From Desulfuromonadaceae bacterium (GTDB lineage Bacteria > Desulfobacterota > Desulfuromonadia > Desulfuromonadales > Geopsychrobacteraceae), in NCBI GenBank assembly GCA_030639985.1, contig DAOWKG010000067.1:1-6231 (forward strand): DNA of 6,231 bases, given 5' to 3'. The position numbers and the translations under genes are program-made. Below the pieces are notes generated by a model. The model had not been told where the DNA came from, did not search any database, and saw only the letters and a list, made by a program, of their open reading frames with translations. Shown one piece after another: positions 1-6,231 of the stretch. Position 1 is the stretch's first letter. Each line of letters opens with the position of its first letter.

Positions 1-959
1 ACGACAAATTCAACATTTTTTTCATCGTAATGGTGGGGTGCGTGATCGGTTGCAATGGCGTCAATGGTACCATCAGCTAAACCGGCACGAACAGCATCAA
101 CATCTTCCTGACTTCGCAGTGGCGGATTCATCTTGGCATTGGTGTCATAACCGCGCACCGCTTCATCGGTAAGGGTAAAATGGTGCGGCGTTGCTTCACA
201 ACTAACCCGAACACCACGTGCTTTGCCTTGACGTACCAGGTCAACGCTGCCCTTAGTGGAAACGTGACAAACGTGCAATCTCCCACCGGTAAATGCTGCC
301 AGCATGATATCTCTGGCGGTGGCAGCATCCTCAGCGACCCAGGGAATCCCCTTCAAGCCAAGTTCGGTAGCAACCGGCCCGTCATTCATACTGCCAGAAC
401 CAACCAGAGAAAGATCTTCGGCGTGGGAAATTATCGGCATGTCAAAAGTATCGGCATATTCAAACGCACGGCGCATCAGTTCACCGTTAGAAACCGGTAC
501 CCCATCGTCAGAAAAACCAACACAGCCACCCGCTTTTAACTCGCCCATCTCGGCAAGAATCTCGCCCTTCATCCCCTTACTGATACAGGCGATGGGGAAA
601 ACATTGGCACTTCCCTCTTGCTTAGCTTTATCAATAATAAACTTGGTAATTGCCAGCGAATCATTAACCGGACTGGTGTTCGGCATACATGCCAGTGAAG
701 TGACTCCACCCGCTGCCGCTGCACGGGTTCCAGAAATAATATCTTCTTTATATTCTTGACCCGGATCACGGAGGTGGGTGTGGATATCTATCAGCCCAGG
801 GCTGACCACTAAACCGGTTGCGTCAATAGTTTCATCGGCAGCAGTGGTTATATTAACCGCTACTTCGGTGATAACACCGTCAGCTATCAAAATATCCTGC
901 ACTGCATCAATATTATTTGCCGGATCAATAACCCGACCATTCTTTATCAGTGTTTTCAT
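1..959 (-). CDS. pyrC: Dihydroorotase, class I (3'-truncated by window edge)
   Basis: Dihydroorotase is a cytoplasmic zinc amidohydrolase that interconverts N-carbamoyl-L-aspartate and dihydroorotate, step 3 of de novo pyrimidine synthesis. Translation from the ATG at 959 gives 319 complete codons; the family is usually about 425-430 residues, so roughly 110 C-terminal residues lie off the left edge. The metal-site signature is visible: [10 protein letters not shown] at about 58-67 (H60, H62), FSDDG at 149-153 (D152, likely metal ligand), SHAED with H179, LHVCHVST with H232, and ATDHAPH with D305, the expected catalytic aspartate. The substrate-contact segment [10 protein letters not shown] (91-100) is also present. 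The spacing follows that of Bacillus-type class I enzymes, so this is an active enzyme, not the inactive PyrC-like partner of ATCase found in pseudomonads. It lies 42 bases after pyrB and is probably co-transcribed with it under the pyrR leader. carA is a plausible next gene beyond the edge, by analogy only. Confidence 0.96.
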   Translation of the reverse strand, partial: MKTLIKNGRVIDPANNIDAVQDILIADGVITEVAVNITTAADETIDATGLVVSPGLIDIHTHLRDPGQEYKEDIISGTRAAAAGGVTSLACMPNTSPVNDSLAITKFIIDKAKQEGSANVFPIACISKGMKGEILAEMGELKAGGCVGFSDDGVPVSNGELMRRAFEYADTFDMPIISHAEDLSLVGSGSMNDGPVATELGLKGIPWVAEDAATARDIMLAAFTGGRLHVCHVSTKGSVDLVRQGKARGVRVSCEATPHHFTLTDEAVRGYDTNAKMNPPLRSQEDVDAVRAGLADGTIDAIATDHAPHHYDEKNVEFV

Positions 960-967
960 ATTTAAAA

Positions 968-973
968 CCTTTC
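968..973 (-). promoter_or_regulatory. Ribosome binding site of pyrC
   Basis: On the minus strand GAAAGG stands 8 bases before the ATG at 959. It is weaker than the GGAGG sites of pyrR and pyrB but well placed. It supports this ATG, which also gives the normal dihydroorotase N-terminus ([13 protein letters not shown]). Confidence 0.6.
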
Positions 974-1001
974 AAAGAAACATGCGGTAATGGGTAGTTA
1001 A

Positions 1002-1940
1002 TCAGCAATCTTGTTGCAATTTCTCACCACCAGCAACCAGATACAATAATGCCATCCGTACGGCAACGCCATTTTCAACCTGATCAAGGATGACGTTTTG
1101 CTTGCCGTCAGCAACTGCTGAAGATATCTCGACACCACGATTAATCGGGCCAGGGTGCATAACGATTGCATCTTTTTTAGCGAGTTGCAAATTGTGGTCA
1201 TTAAGGCCAAAGAAACGAGCATATTCACGCAACGATGGGATCAAGGTTTTACCTTGGCGCTCACGCTGAATCCGCAACATCATAATACAATCGGCGTCGG
1301 TTATCGCTTCTTTGAGGTTGCTATGGACTTCACAGCCGAGCCTTTCAAGTCCTGGTGGCAGCATCGTTTTAGGTCCGGTAATCCGCACTGTTGCCCCGAG
1401 CTTATTCAGACAATAGATATTGGATCGTACCACCCGGCTATGAGCAATATCACCGGCGATAGTAACCGTTAAGCCTTTTATGTCACCTTTATGTTGCCTG
1501 ATAGTAAATGCGTCAAGTAATGCTTGGCTGGGATGTTCATGGGTACCATCACCGGCATTAATTATCGAGCAATTTAGCCTTTCAGCCAGATAATCACAGG
1601 CTCCCGACGCACTATGACGCATGACAATAATATCCGGGTGCATCGCTTCAATATTCTGTGCCGTATCTTCCAATGTCTCCCCTTTGACAACCGAGGAGGA
1701 TGAAGCACTGATATTGACGGTATCGGCAGAAAGTCGTTTGCCGGCAATTTCAAATGAGGTTCGAGTTCGAGTACTGGCTTCAAAAAAGAGATTGATAATG
1801 GTTTTACCCCGCAGGGTGGGTACTTTTTTAATTTGTCGAGTGTTGATTTCTTTAAAACTTTCGGCGGTATCAAGAATAAAGCTGATTTCTTCTGCCGTCA
1901 GGTTTTTAATGCCAAGGATATGTTCGGGATTGAAAGACAT
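1002..1940 (-). CDS. pyrB: Aspartate carbamoyltransferase catalytic subunit
   Basis: PyrB joins carbamoyl phosphate and L-aspartate to make N-carbamoyl-L-aspartate, the committed step of pyrimidine synthesis, in the cytoplasm. The 312-residue product has the usual full length. Carbamoyl-phosphate-binding motif [13 protein letters not shown] lies at 52-64 (S56-T57-R58-T59-R60-T61). It is followed by VVKGETLED (K86), MRHSASGA (R108), [14 protein letters not shown] at 130-143 (H136), [13 protein letters not shown] (R169), RIQRER at 223-228 (aspartate-site R223 and Q225) and [12 protein letters not shown] at 261-272. The HPGPINRG form is that of Bacillus/Pseudomonas-type chains rather than the E. 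coli HPLPRVDEI form. There is no N-terminal extension and no pyrI gene is seen, so it is probably a simple trimer or a PyrB-PyrC complex; this is an inference. It begins 14 bases after the pyrR stop, which suggests tight co-transcription. Confidence 0.98.
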   Translation of the reverse strand: MSFNPEHILGIKNLTAEEISFILDTAESFKEINTRQIKKVPTLRGKTIINLFFEASTRTRTSFEIAGKRLSADTVNISASSSSVVKGETLEDTAQNIEAMHPDIIVMRHSASGACDYLAERLNCSIINAGDGTHEHPSQALLDAFTIRQHKGDIKGLTVTIAGDIAHSRVVRSNIYCLNKLGATVRITGPKTMLPPGLERLGCEVHSNLKEAITDADCIMMLRIQRERQGKTLIPSLREYARFFGLNDHNLQLAKKDAIVMHPGPINRGVEISSAVADGKQNVILDQVENGVAVRMALLYLVAGGEKLQQDC

Positions 1941-1946
1941 GTGTAA

Positions 1947-1951
1947 CCTCC
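1947..1951 (-). promoter_or_regulatory. Ribosome binding site of pyrB
   Basis: A consensus GGAGG on the minus strand sits 6 bases before the pyrB ATG at 1940. It lies in the 14-base pyrR-pyrB gap, so ribosomes finishing pyrR reach it directly. Confidence 0.85.
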
Positions 1952-1954
1952 AGA

Positions 1955-2491
1955 TTATTTTCTGAATAAGTGGATAGCTTGAGCCTTGTATTCGGCATCA
2001 AAGTCTACCTCAATCTGTTCGTTTCTAGCGGTGGGTAGATTGCGGCCAATATAATCGGGTCGGATCGGTAACTCCCGATGACCCCGGTCAACCAGAATTG
2101 CCAATTGGATATTTTCCGGGCGGCCGATATCCATAATCGCATCCATGGCTGCTCTAATAGTACGTCCGGTAAAAAGGACATCATCAATCAGGACAATCTT
2201 GCAATTTTTTAGCGGAAATTTTATGTCAGTTTGTCCGACCGCAAGATTACTACGAGTACATAAGTCATCTCTGTACATAGTGACATCAATAGTACCAAAA
2301 AGGACATCTTTGCCCTCAATCTCTACAATACGTTGCCGTAATTGCGATGCTATATACGCACCACCAGTTCTGATACCTATCAAAGCTAAATCTTTAACCC
2401 CTTTATTTCGCTCCAAAATTTCATGAGCTATACGAGTTAAAGCGCGGTTTACTCCATCAGTATCCAGAATTTCAATTGTTTCTGCCGCCAT
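1955..2491 (-). CDS. pyrR: PyrR: pyr operon RNA-binding attenuation regulator / uracil phosphoribosyltransferase
   Basis: PyrR has a phosphoribosyltransferase fold. In Bacillus it binds pyr leader RNA when UMP/UTP is high and promotes early termination; many members also make UMP from uracil and PRPP. The 178-residue product has the normal length. The PRPP-binding signature [13 protein letters not shown] lies at 99-111, with the PyrR-typical segments [10 protein letters not shown] at 39-48, [10 protein letters not shown] at 68-77 and [20 protein letters not shown] at 134-153. The reading frame stays open upstream to about 2617, but the start at 2491 is preferred: GGAGG stands 5 bases before it, homologues start at this point, and the upstream extension would run through the leader terminator hairpin. 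It is the first gene after the pyr promoter, so it should control its own synthesis together with pyrB and pyrC. Confidence 0.96.
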   Translation of the reverse strand: MAAETIEILDTDGVNRALTRIAHEILERNKGVKDLALIGIRTGGAYIASQLRQRIVEIEGKDVLFGTIDVTMYRDDLCTRSNLAVGQTDIKFPLKNCKIVLIDDVLFTGRTIRAAMDAIMDIGRPENIQLAILVDRGHRELPIRPDYIGRNLPTARNEQIEVDFDAEYKAQAIHLFRK

Positions 2492-2496
2492 ATAAA

Positions 2497-2501
2497 CCTC
2501 C
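2497..2501 (-). promoter_or_regulatory. Ribosome binding site deciding the pyrR start
   Basis: GGAGG on the minus strand is 5 bases from the ATG at 2491. It is the only strong Shine-Dalgarno sequence matched to the pyrR frame, and it rules in favour of the 178-residue form over a longer TTG-started reading from 2617. It lies outside the terminator stem, 33 bases after the U run, so it should be free whenever transcription reads through. Confidence 0.85.
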
Positions 2502-2534
2502 AAGGGAAGATGATAGCTATTTTTAGTAAAGCAT

Positions 2535-2570
2535 AAAAAAACACCTGCACAATTTATATCATGCAGGTGT
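2535..2570 (-). terminator. Intrinsic terminator (attenuator) in the pyrR leader
   Basis: Read on the minus strand, ACACCTGCA (2570-2562) and TGCAGGTGT (2549-2541) form a perfect 9-bp stem. The 12-base loop may close by three more weak pairs. A run of T follows immediately (2541-2535). This is a textbook Rho-independent terminator, placed before the pyrR ribosome binding site and after the pyr promoter, where an attenuator belongs. It could also stop readthrough transcripts from lepA-lepB, since no other terminator is seen after lepB. Confidence 0.88.
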
Positions 2571-2598
2571 CTCGGTATTTTTTTAAAGTTTTTTTCAC
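2554..2598 (-). CDS. Possible 14-residue pyr leader peptide
   Basis: A GTG-started reading frame on the minus strand would give MKKTLKKYRDTCMI followed by TAA. An AAGGGAG sequence (2612-2606) stands 7 bases before the GTG, which is good Shine-Dalgarno spacing. That sequence is part of the proposed PyrR-binding element, and the stop codon falls in the loop of the attenuator. No family is recognised, and so short a frame can arise by chance in A-rich leader sequence. It is listed as a candidate only. Confidence 0.28.
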   Translation of the reverse strand: MKKTLKKYRDTCMI

Positions 2599-2603
2599 TT
2601 CTG

Positions 2604-2640
2604 CACTCCCTTGCCAATCTCTCGGATCGACTTAAAGGGT
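2604..2640 (-). promoter_or_regulatory. PyrR-binding-loop-like RNA element (anti-antiterminator)
   Basis: The minus-strand RNA between the pyr promoter and the attenuator contains ATCCGAGAGATTGGCAAGGG (2627-2608). It resembles, with small differences, the conserved TCCAGAGAGGCTNGCAAG core that I recall for Bacillus PyrR sites. The segment can fold: CCCTT (2639-2635) pairs with AAGGG (2612-2608), and TCGATC (2630-2625) pairs with GATTGG (2619-2614) around a CGAGA loop. Its place upstream of a terminator and of pyrR itself is the strongest support. The fold was drawn by eye and the consensus is from memory, so the exact boundaries are uncertain. Confidence 0.7.
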
Positions 2641-2668
2641 TAACTTAAGCTGAATTTTATTTTCGTGG

Positions 2669-2697
2669 ATAAGACAATATACCAACTAAAATGTCAA
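2669..2697 (-). promoter_or_regulatory. Sigma70-type promoter of the pyrR-pyrB-pyrC operon
   Basis: On the minus strand a perfect -35 box TTGACA (2697-2692) is followed after 17 bases by TCTTAT (2674-2669), which matches 4 of 6 of the -10 consensus. Transcription would start near 2662 and give a leader of about 170 bases that includes the PyrR element and the attenuator. It begins only 23 bases after the lepB stop codon. Confidence 0.72.
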
Positions 2698-2720
2698 TCT
2701 AATTGATTGTTAAAGTTTCT

Positions 2721-3389
2721 TCAATCTATCGATCTACCAATGCGGTTAAAACGGATTTTTTTAAATATATTCCCTTCGCTATTCCACGACCAATATTTTA
2801 TAAAAGCGATCCCTTTGATTTTTGATTTATGGACATAACCCCAAAAGCGGCTATCAAAAGAGTAATCGCGATTATCCCCCATCACAAAATAGTTACCAGC
2901 AGGAACCATGATCGGACCGGTAAAATCACGTGGACTGGCAGCTGCCGGAATCATATCTTTATCTTTGTGTTTTTCCTGAGGAATATTGAACAGTTTACCA
3001 TTTACGTAAACCTGCTTAGCTTTTACTTCAATCAAATCTCCAGGGAGACCAACAACCCGTTTAATAAAATCACGCCGTTTAAAGTATGATTTACCTTCGT
3101 CTTGCGGAAACTCAAAGACAATGACATCACCCCGCTCTGGATCTCTGATCGACAAGAAACGATCATCACTCCACGGCAATTTTGTGCCATAAATAAATTT
3201 GTTAACCAGCAGATGATCGCCAATCAGCAACGTATCGAGCATCGACCCGGAGGGTATTTTAAAGGCCTGAAACAAAAAGGTACGAATAATAAGTGCCAGA
3301 ATAATAGCAACAAACATTGCCTCTGACCATTCCCGGTACCAAGGTTTTTTGGCCTTAAAAATAGTGGTTTTCTTTTTAAAAAATCCCAT
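2721..3389 (-). CDS. lepB: Signal peptidase I
   Basis: LepB is an inner-membrane serine protease with a Ser-Lys dyad that removes signal peptides from secreted proteins. The 222-residue product has a basic N-terminal tail (GFFKKK), a single hydrophobic segment at about 25-43, then the catalytic boxes: IPSGSMLDTLLIGD at 45-58 with nucleophile S49, FIKRVVGLPGD at 108-118 with general base K110, and GDNRDYSFDSRFWG at 171-184. It is shorter than the 324-residue, two-span E. coli enzyme and has one visible membrane span, as in Bacillus and many deltaproteobacterial forms. The usual MxPT after the nucleophile reads MLDT here. It follows lepA by 34 bases, the well-known lepA-lepB arrangement, and is probably transcribed with it. 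A modest AAAGAG ribosome binding site (3397-3402) stands 7 bases before the ATG. Confidence 0.97.
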   Translation of the reverse strand: MGFFKKKTTIFKAKKPWYREWSEAMFVAIILALIIRTFLFQAFKIPSGSMLDTLLIGDHLLVNKFIYGTKLPWSDDRFLSIRDPERGDVIVFEFPQDEGKSYFKRRDFIKRVVGLPGDLIEVKAKQVYVNGKLFNIPQEKHKDKDMIPAAASPRDFTGPIMVPAGNYFVMGDNRDYSFDSRFWGYVHKSKIKGIAFIKYWSWNSEGNIFKKIRFNRIGRSID

Positions 3390-3396
3390 AATTAAA

Positions 3397-3402
3397 CTCT
3401 TT
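3397..3402 (-). promoter_or_regulatory. Ribosome binding site of lepB
   Basis: AAAGAG on the minus strand lies 7 bases before the lepB ATG at 3389, in the short lepA-lepB gap. It is a partial Shine-Dalgarno match, and the position is right for this start. Confidence 0.5.
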
Positions 3403-3423
3403 AATGATCATGTAAAAAGGTTG

Positions 3424-5223
3424 TCAGTCTTTGACCTTAAGGATTGCCAAAAAAGCTTCCTGCGGCAATTCAACACTGCCAATTTGTTTCATCCGCTTCT
3501 TACCCGCTTTTTGCTTTTCTAACAGTTTCCGCTTTCGGGTAATATCACCGCCGTAACATTTAGCAGTAACATCTTTTCTTAACGCTTTTACCGTTGAACG
3601 GGCAATAACCTTATTACCGATAGCGGCCTGGATTGCAACTTCGAACTGCTGCCGGGGAATAAATTCTTTCATCTTTGACACCAGATCACGCCCACGAAAC
3701 TGAGCTTTGTCATGGTGGACAATGAGTGATAGAGCATCAACAACATCGCCGTTGATCAGCACGTTCAAACGTACCAATTTACTAACCCGGAAATCGAGAT
3801 GATCGTAGTCGAGGGAAGCATAACCTCTGCTGATTGATTTTAGTCGATCAAAGAAATCGAGGACAATCTCATTCAGCGGTAGTTCATAAACTACCATTAC
3901 CCGGTCCGCTGTCAGGTATTTTATTTCTCTTTGGATCCCCCGCTTCTCGATACACAGGTTCAGCACGGGGCCAACATAATCGTTAGGCACATGAATTGAT
4001 GCAAGGACAAATGGTTCTTCAATTTTGTCGATAAACTGAACATCAGGCAACATGTTGGCACTTTCAACTTCCAGCATTTCACCCTTGGTGGTAGTAACCC
4101 GGTAAACAACCGTCGGAGCAGTCGTTATCAGCTCAACTCCGAATTCACGTTCCAAACGTTCCTGGATGATTTCCATATGGAGCAGTCCAAGAAAACCACA
4201 GCGGAAGCCGAATCCTAGCGCCAACGAGTTCTCGGGCTCAAAAGAAAATGCAGCATCATTTAAGCGCAACTTTTCCAAGGCATCCCGCAAGGCATCATAA
4301 TCGGCAGAGTCAATCGGATAAAGACCCGAAAAAACCATCGGCTGTACTTCTTTAAAGCCATCCAGTGCCGTGTCGGCAGGATTATGCAAGTGGGTTATGG
4401 TGTCGCCTACTTTGGCATCTTCGACCACCTTGATTCCAGCGACAACAAATCCAACTTCACCAGCTGCAAGTTGTGGTAGTTCTTTCGGTTGCGGGCTGAA
4501 AGCACCAACCTTTTGAACTTCGTAAATACCACCGGTAGCCATCAGTTTAATCTTCTCGCCTTTTTTGATGGTACCTTCCATTACTCGCACCAGCACGATA
4601 ACACCCTGATATGAGTCGTACCACGAGTCAAAGGTTAAAGCTTTTAATGGTGCATTAGGATCCCCTTGCGGTGGCGGAACCCGTTTGATAATAGCCTCAA
4701 GTATCTCATCAATGCCCTTACCCTCTTTGGCACTGGCAAGGATGGCGTCACTGGTATCAATGCCAATGATTTCCTCAACTTCTTCCATTATCCTGAGTGG
4801 TTCAGCACTGGGAAGATCAATCTTATTGATGACGGGAAAAACTTCGAGATCCTGATCGATTGCCATATAGACATTCGCCAGGGTTTGCGCTTCAACCCCT
4901 TGGGCGGCATCAACTACCAGCATTGCACCTTCGCAAGCCGAGAGAGAACGACTTACTTCATACGAAAAATCGACATGTCCTGGGGTATCAATCAGATTAA
5001 GAATATAATCTTGGCCATCTTTGGCAGTGTAATTCAGTCGCACTGCTTGAGCCTTTATGGTGATCCCACGTTCTTGTTCTAATTCCATCCGATCCAGATA
5101 TTGATCTGATTTTTCCCGGTCAGACAACGCACCGGTAGCTTCGAGCAAACGGTCTGCCAAAGTAGATTTACCATGATCAATATGGGCAATAATGGAGAAA
5201 TTACGGATATTTTTTTGATTCAT
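3424..5223 (-). CDS. lepA: Elongation factor 4 (LepA), ribosomal GTPase
   Basis: LepA/EF4 is a translational GTPase related to EF-G that acts on the 70S ribosome or during 30S assembly; its exact role is debated. The 599-residue product is full length. GTPase motifs: G1 AHIDHGKST at 13-21, G2 ERGITIK at 51-57 (T55), G3 DTPGH at 79-83, G4 NKID at 133-136 and G5 SAK at 164-166. These are followed by a beta-barrel domain at about 190-280, the EF-G III-like domain with [18 protein letters not shown] (335-352), an EF-G V-like domain at about 400-480, and the LepA-specific C-terminal domain, including the conserved [20 protein letters not shown] (547-566). There is no EF-G domain IV, as expected. 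An in-frame stop at 5230-5232 makes the ATG at 5223 the first possible start. No clear Shine-Dalgarno precedes it. It heads the lepA-lepB unit. Confidence 0.98.
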   Translation of the reverse strand: MNQKNIRNFSIIAHIDHGKSTLADRLLEATGALSDREKSDQYLDRMELEQERGITIKAQAVRLNYTAKDGQDYILNLIDTPGHVDFSYEVSRSLSACEGAMLVVDAAQGVEAQTLANVYMAIDQDLEVFPVINKIDLPSAEPLRIMEEVEEIIGIDTSDAILASAKEGKGIDEILEAIIKRVPPPQGDPNAPLKALTFDSWYDSYQGVIVLVRVMEGTIKKGEKIKLMATGGIYEVQKVGAFSPQPKELPQLAAGEVGFVVAGIKVVEDAKVGDTITHLHNPADTALDGFKEVQPMVFSGLYPIDSADYDALRDALEKLRLNDAAFSFEPENSLALGFGFRCGFLGLLHMEIIQERLEREFGVELITTAPTVVYRVTTTKGEMLEVESANMLPDVQFIDKIEEPFVLASIHVPNDYVGPVLNLCIEKRGIQREIKYLTADRVMVVYELPLNEIVLDFFDRLKSISRGYASLDYDHLDFRVSKLVRLNVLINGDVVDALSLIVHHDKAQFRGRDLVSKMKEFIPRQQFEVAIQAAIGNKVIARSTVKALRKDVTAKCYGGDITRKRKLLEKQKAGKKRMKQIGSVELPQEAFLAILKVKD

Positions 5224-5269
5224 ATAAAGTCAACAACCAATTGGTGAAATGGATTAAAGATAATCGCTA

Positions 5270-5299
5270 CTTATATACCCTATCTTTAAAGTATGTAAA
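5270..5299 (-). promoter_or_regulatory. Probable sigma70-type promoter of lepA-lepB
   Basis: On the minus strand TTTACA (5299-5294), 5 of 6 to consensus, is followed after 18 bases by TATAAG (5275-5270), also 5 of 6. An overlapping TATATA (5277-5272) would give a 16-base spacer instead. It lies in the 120-base gap between the transporter and lepA and would leave a 5' leader of about 40 bases. Confidence 0.55.
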
Positions 5300-5343
5300 G
5301 GTTAAATGGAGGTTTGGCCGGATAACATTTTTTACCACCAAGT

Positions 5344-6231
5344 TTATGGGTTAACCTTTTTCGCAAACAAAATTGGGCAAGCTCCAGCAAAAATCATTCC
5401 GGCAACGATAAGAGCGCCACCGACCCAGCCAATTGCAGTCAAACGATCACCTGCAAGCCAGATTGAAAAAATGGCGGCAAAAACCGGTTCAAGGGTGTAG
5501 ATGAGGGCAGCTCGGGTTGGTGTTGTCCGACTTTGAAATGTTGTCATAGCCCAGAAAGCATAGACAGTGGCAAACACGGCAGTAATTATAAATGCAAAAA
5601 TCAACGAACCAGTCCAGACTTGTGGCCATGAAACCGGTTCAAAGAAAAGACTGCCAACCAGATATATAAGGGCAGCAGTCGCAATTTGAACAAAAGTGAG
5701 AGCTTTACCATCGTAGCCCTTGGTAAAAGCATCAAGTCCGAGTATGTGTAAAGCGATAAATAAGGAACAAAACACCACCAACAAATCACCCAAATTAAGG
5801 TTCCACGGGGTATGCCAGGTTAAAAGAAAAAGGCCAATCAGGGCAATACCAACACCAACCTTAGAAGCAAATGCCGCCGGTTTTTTCAATAACGGACCAG
5901 CCAGCAATGGCACCCAGATGACACCCAGACCGGTTAAAAAACCGGCATTCGCAGAAGAAGTACGTTCCAAGCCAAAGGTTTGCAAAATATAGGCAATAGC
6001 CAGTAGTGCTCCAAGTATTATCCCTATCAGCCAACCACGACGATCTAAGGTAGCAAACCCTTTTCTGCCCGCCAGAACAGCCAACAGCGCAGCAGCTATG
6101 GCAAACCGGATCCAAAGAAATGCCATCACCGGCATTTCGGTAATAGCATCCTTGACGATAGGGAATGTTGCTCCCCAAAAGATGGTAACCGATGCTAAAA
6201 TTAATTCGGCATATATTTGGCGGCGATTTAT
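5344..6231 (-). CDS. DMT-superfamily (EamA) transporter, 5'-truncated by window edge
   Basis: This is an inner-membrane permease of the drug/metabolite transporter superfamily, usually ten helices built from two EamA repeats; the substrate (metabolite or amino-acid efflux are typical) cannot be told from sequence. The frame is open from the right edge, giving 295 visible residues that begin INRRQIYAEL. Only a few N-terminal residues, including the start codon, appear to be missing. The inner ATG at 6135 is unlikely as a start because it would remove the first helix with its family motif FWGATFPIVK (18-27). Repeat one also shows SANAGFLTGLGVIWVPL (93-109). Repeat two contains ALIYTLEPVFAAIFS (242-256) and ends in a hydrophobic helix before a short basic tail (AKKVNP). 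Hydrophobic segments run through almost the whole length. It precedes lepA on the same strand by 120 bases with no obvious functional link, and no strong terminator was found after it. Confidence 0.92.
   Translation of the reverse strand: MNRRQIYAELILASVTIFWGATFPIVKDAITEMPVMAFLWIRFAIAAALLAVLAGRKGFATLDRRGWLIGIILGALLAIAYILQTFGLERTSSANAGFLTGLGVIWVPLLAGPLLKKPAAFASKVGVGIALIGLFLLTWHTPWNLNLGDLLVVFCSLFIALHILGLDAFTKGYDGKALTFVQIATAALIYLVGSLFFEPVSWPQVWTGSLIFAFIITAVFATVYAFWAMTTFQSRTTPTRAALIYTLEPVFAAIFSIWLAGDRLTAIGWVGGALIVAGMIFAGACPILFAKKVNP

Noticed and set aside
304..759. Plus-strand open frame of 151 residues opposite pyrC
   Set aside because: It lies wholly antisense to a clearly recognised dihydroorotase and has no recognisable family and no support as a gene.
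2492..2617. In-frame extension of pyrR upstream to a TTG at 2617 (42 extra residues)
   Set aside because: It has no suitably spaced ribosome binding site, runs through the PyrR element and terminator, and does not resemble a PyrR N-terminus. The ATG at 2491 with GGAGG fits the family.
2631..2649. CTTAA/TTAAG inverted repeat in the pyr leader
   Set aside because: Five A/T-rich pairs are expected by chance in such sequence, and it has no clear place in the attenuator fold.
2700..2716. Small hairpin CAATC/GATTG after lepB as a terminator
   Set aside because: The stem is only five A/T-rich pairs, has no following U run and overlaps the pyr -35 region.
4666..5082. Plus-strand open frame of 138 residues opposite lepA
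   Set aside because: It is a shadow of the conserved LepA GTPase domain, and its translation shows no known motif.
5306..5345. Terminator after the transporter gene (TTGG/CCAA pairing)
   Set aside because: Only four pairs plus an interrupted two-pair stem, with no T run after it; not convincing.
5344..6135. Transporter starting at the internal ATG at 6135
   Set aside because: The frame continues upstream to the window edge with the conserved first-helix EamA motif, so the gene is cut by the edge and does not start here.

Overview
The window is a compact bacterial chromosomal segment in which every gene lies on the minus strand. In transcription order (high to low coordinates) it holds a DMT/EamA-family transporter (5' end cut off at the right edge), lepA (EF4), lepB (signal peptidase I), pyrR, pyrB (aspartate transcarbamoylase) and pyrC (dihydroorotase, 3' end cut off at the left edge). 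Base composition is moderate and the coding regions look uniform. I see no mobile element, CRISPR array, tRNA or rRNA, and no sign of recent gene transfer. Gene order lepA-lepB-pyrR-pyrB-pyrC, a short LepB with the 'SGSMLDTLLIGDH' form of its active-site box, and the protein texture recall Desulfuromonadales (Geobacter/Pelobacter/Desulfuromonas-like, formerly Deltaproteobacteria). That assignment rests on memory of gene order and motifs, not on a search.

There are probably two promoter-led units. The first starts at a sigma70-type promoter in the 120-base gap after the transporter (about 5270-5299) and reads lepA then lepB, 34 bases apart. The second starts at a good sigma70-type promoter just after lepB (TTGACA, 17-base spacer, TCTTAT; 2669-2697) and reads a leader of about 170 bases, then pyrR, pyrB (14-base gap) and pyrC (42-base gap). 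pyrR and pyrB have strong GGAGG ribosome binding sites.

The pyr leader is the most interesting part. It contains a sequence resembling the PyrR-binding loop of Bacillus-type pyr operons (about 2604-2640), followed by an intrinsic terminator with a perfect 9-bp stem and a U run (2535-2570). Between them is a segment that can pair with the terminator's 5' arm. This is the architecture of PyrR-controlled transcription attenuation. When UMP/UTP is plentiful, PyrR would bind the leader RNA and favour termination before pyrR-pyrB-pyrC; when pyrimidines are scarce, transcription would read through. The leader also contains a possible 14-codon GTG-started ORF. Its Shine-Dalgarno-like sequence lies in the PyrR element and its stop lies in the terminator loop, which is speculative but worth testing.

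Functionally, PyrB and PyrC carry out steps 2 and 3 of de novo pyrimidine synthesis and PyrR senses the end products. LepB is the membrane-bound signal peptidase, and LepA is a ribosome-associated GTPase commonly co-transcribed with it. The transporter looks unrelated to its neighbours.
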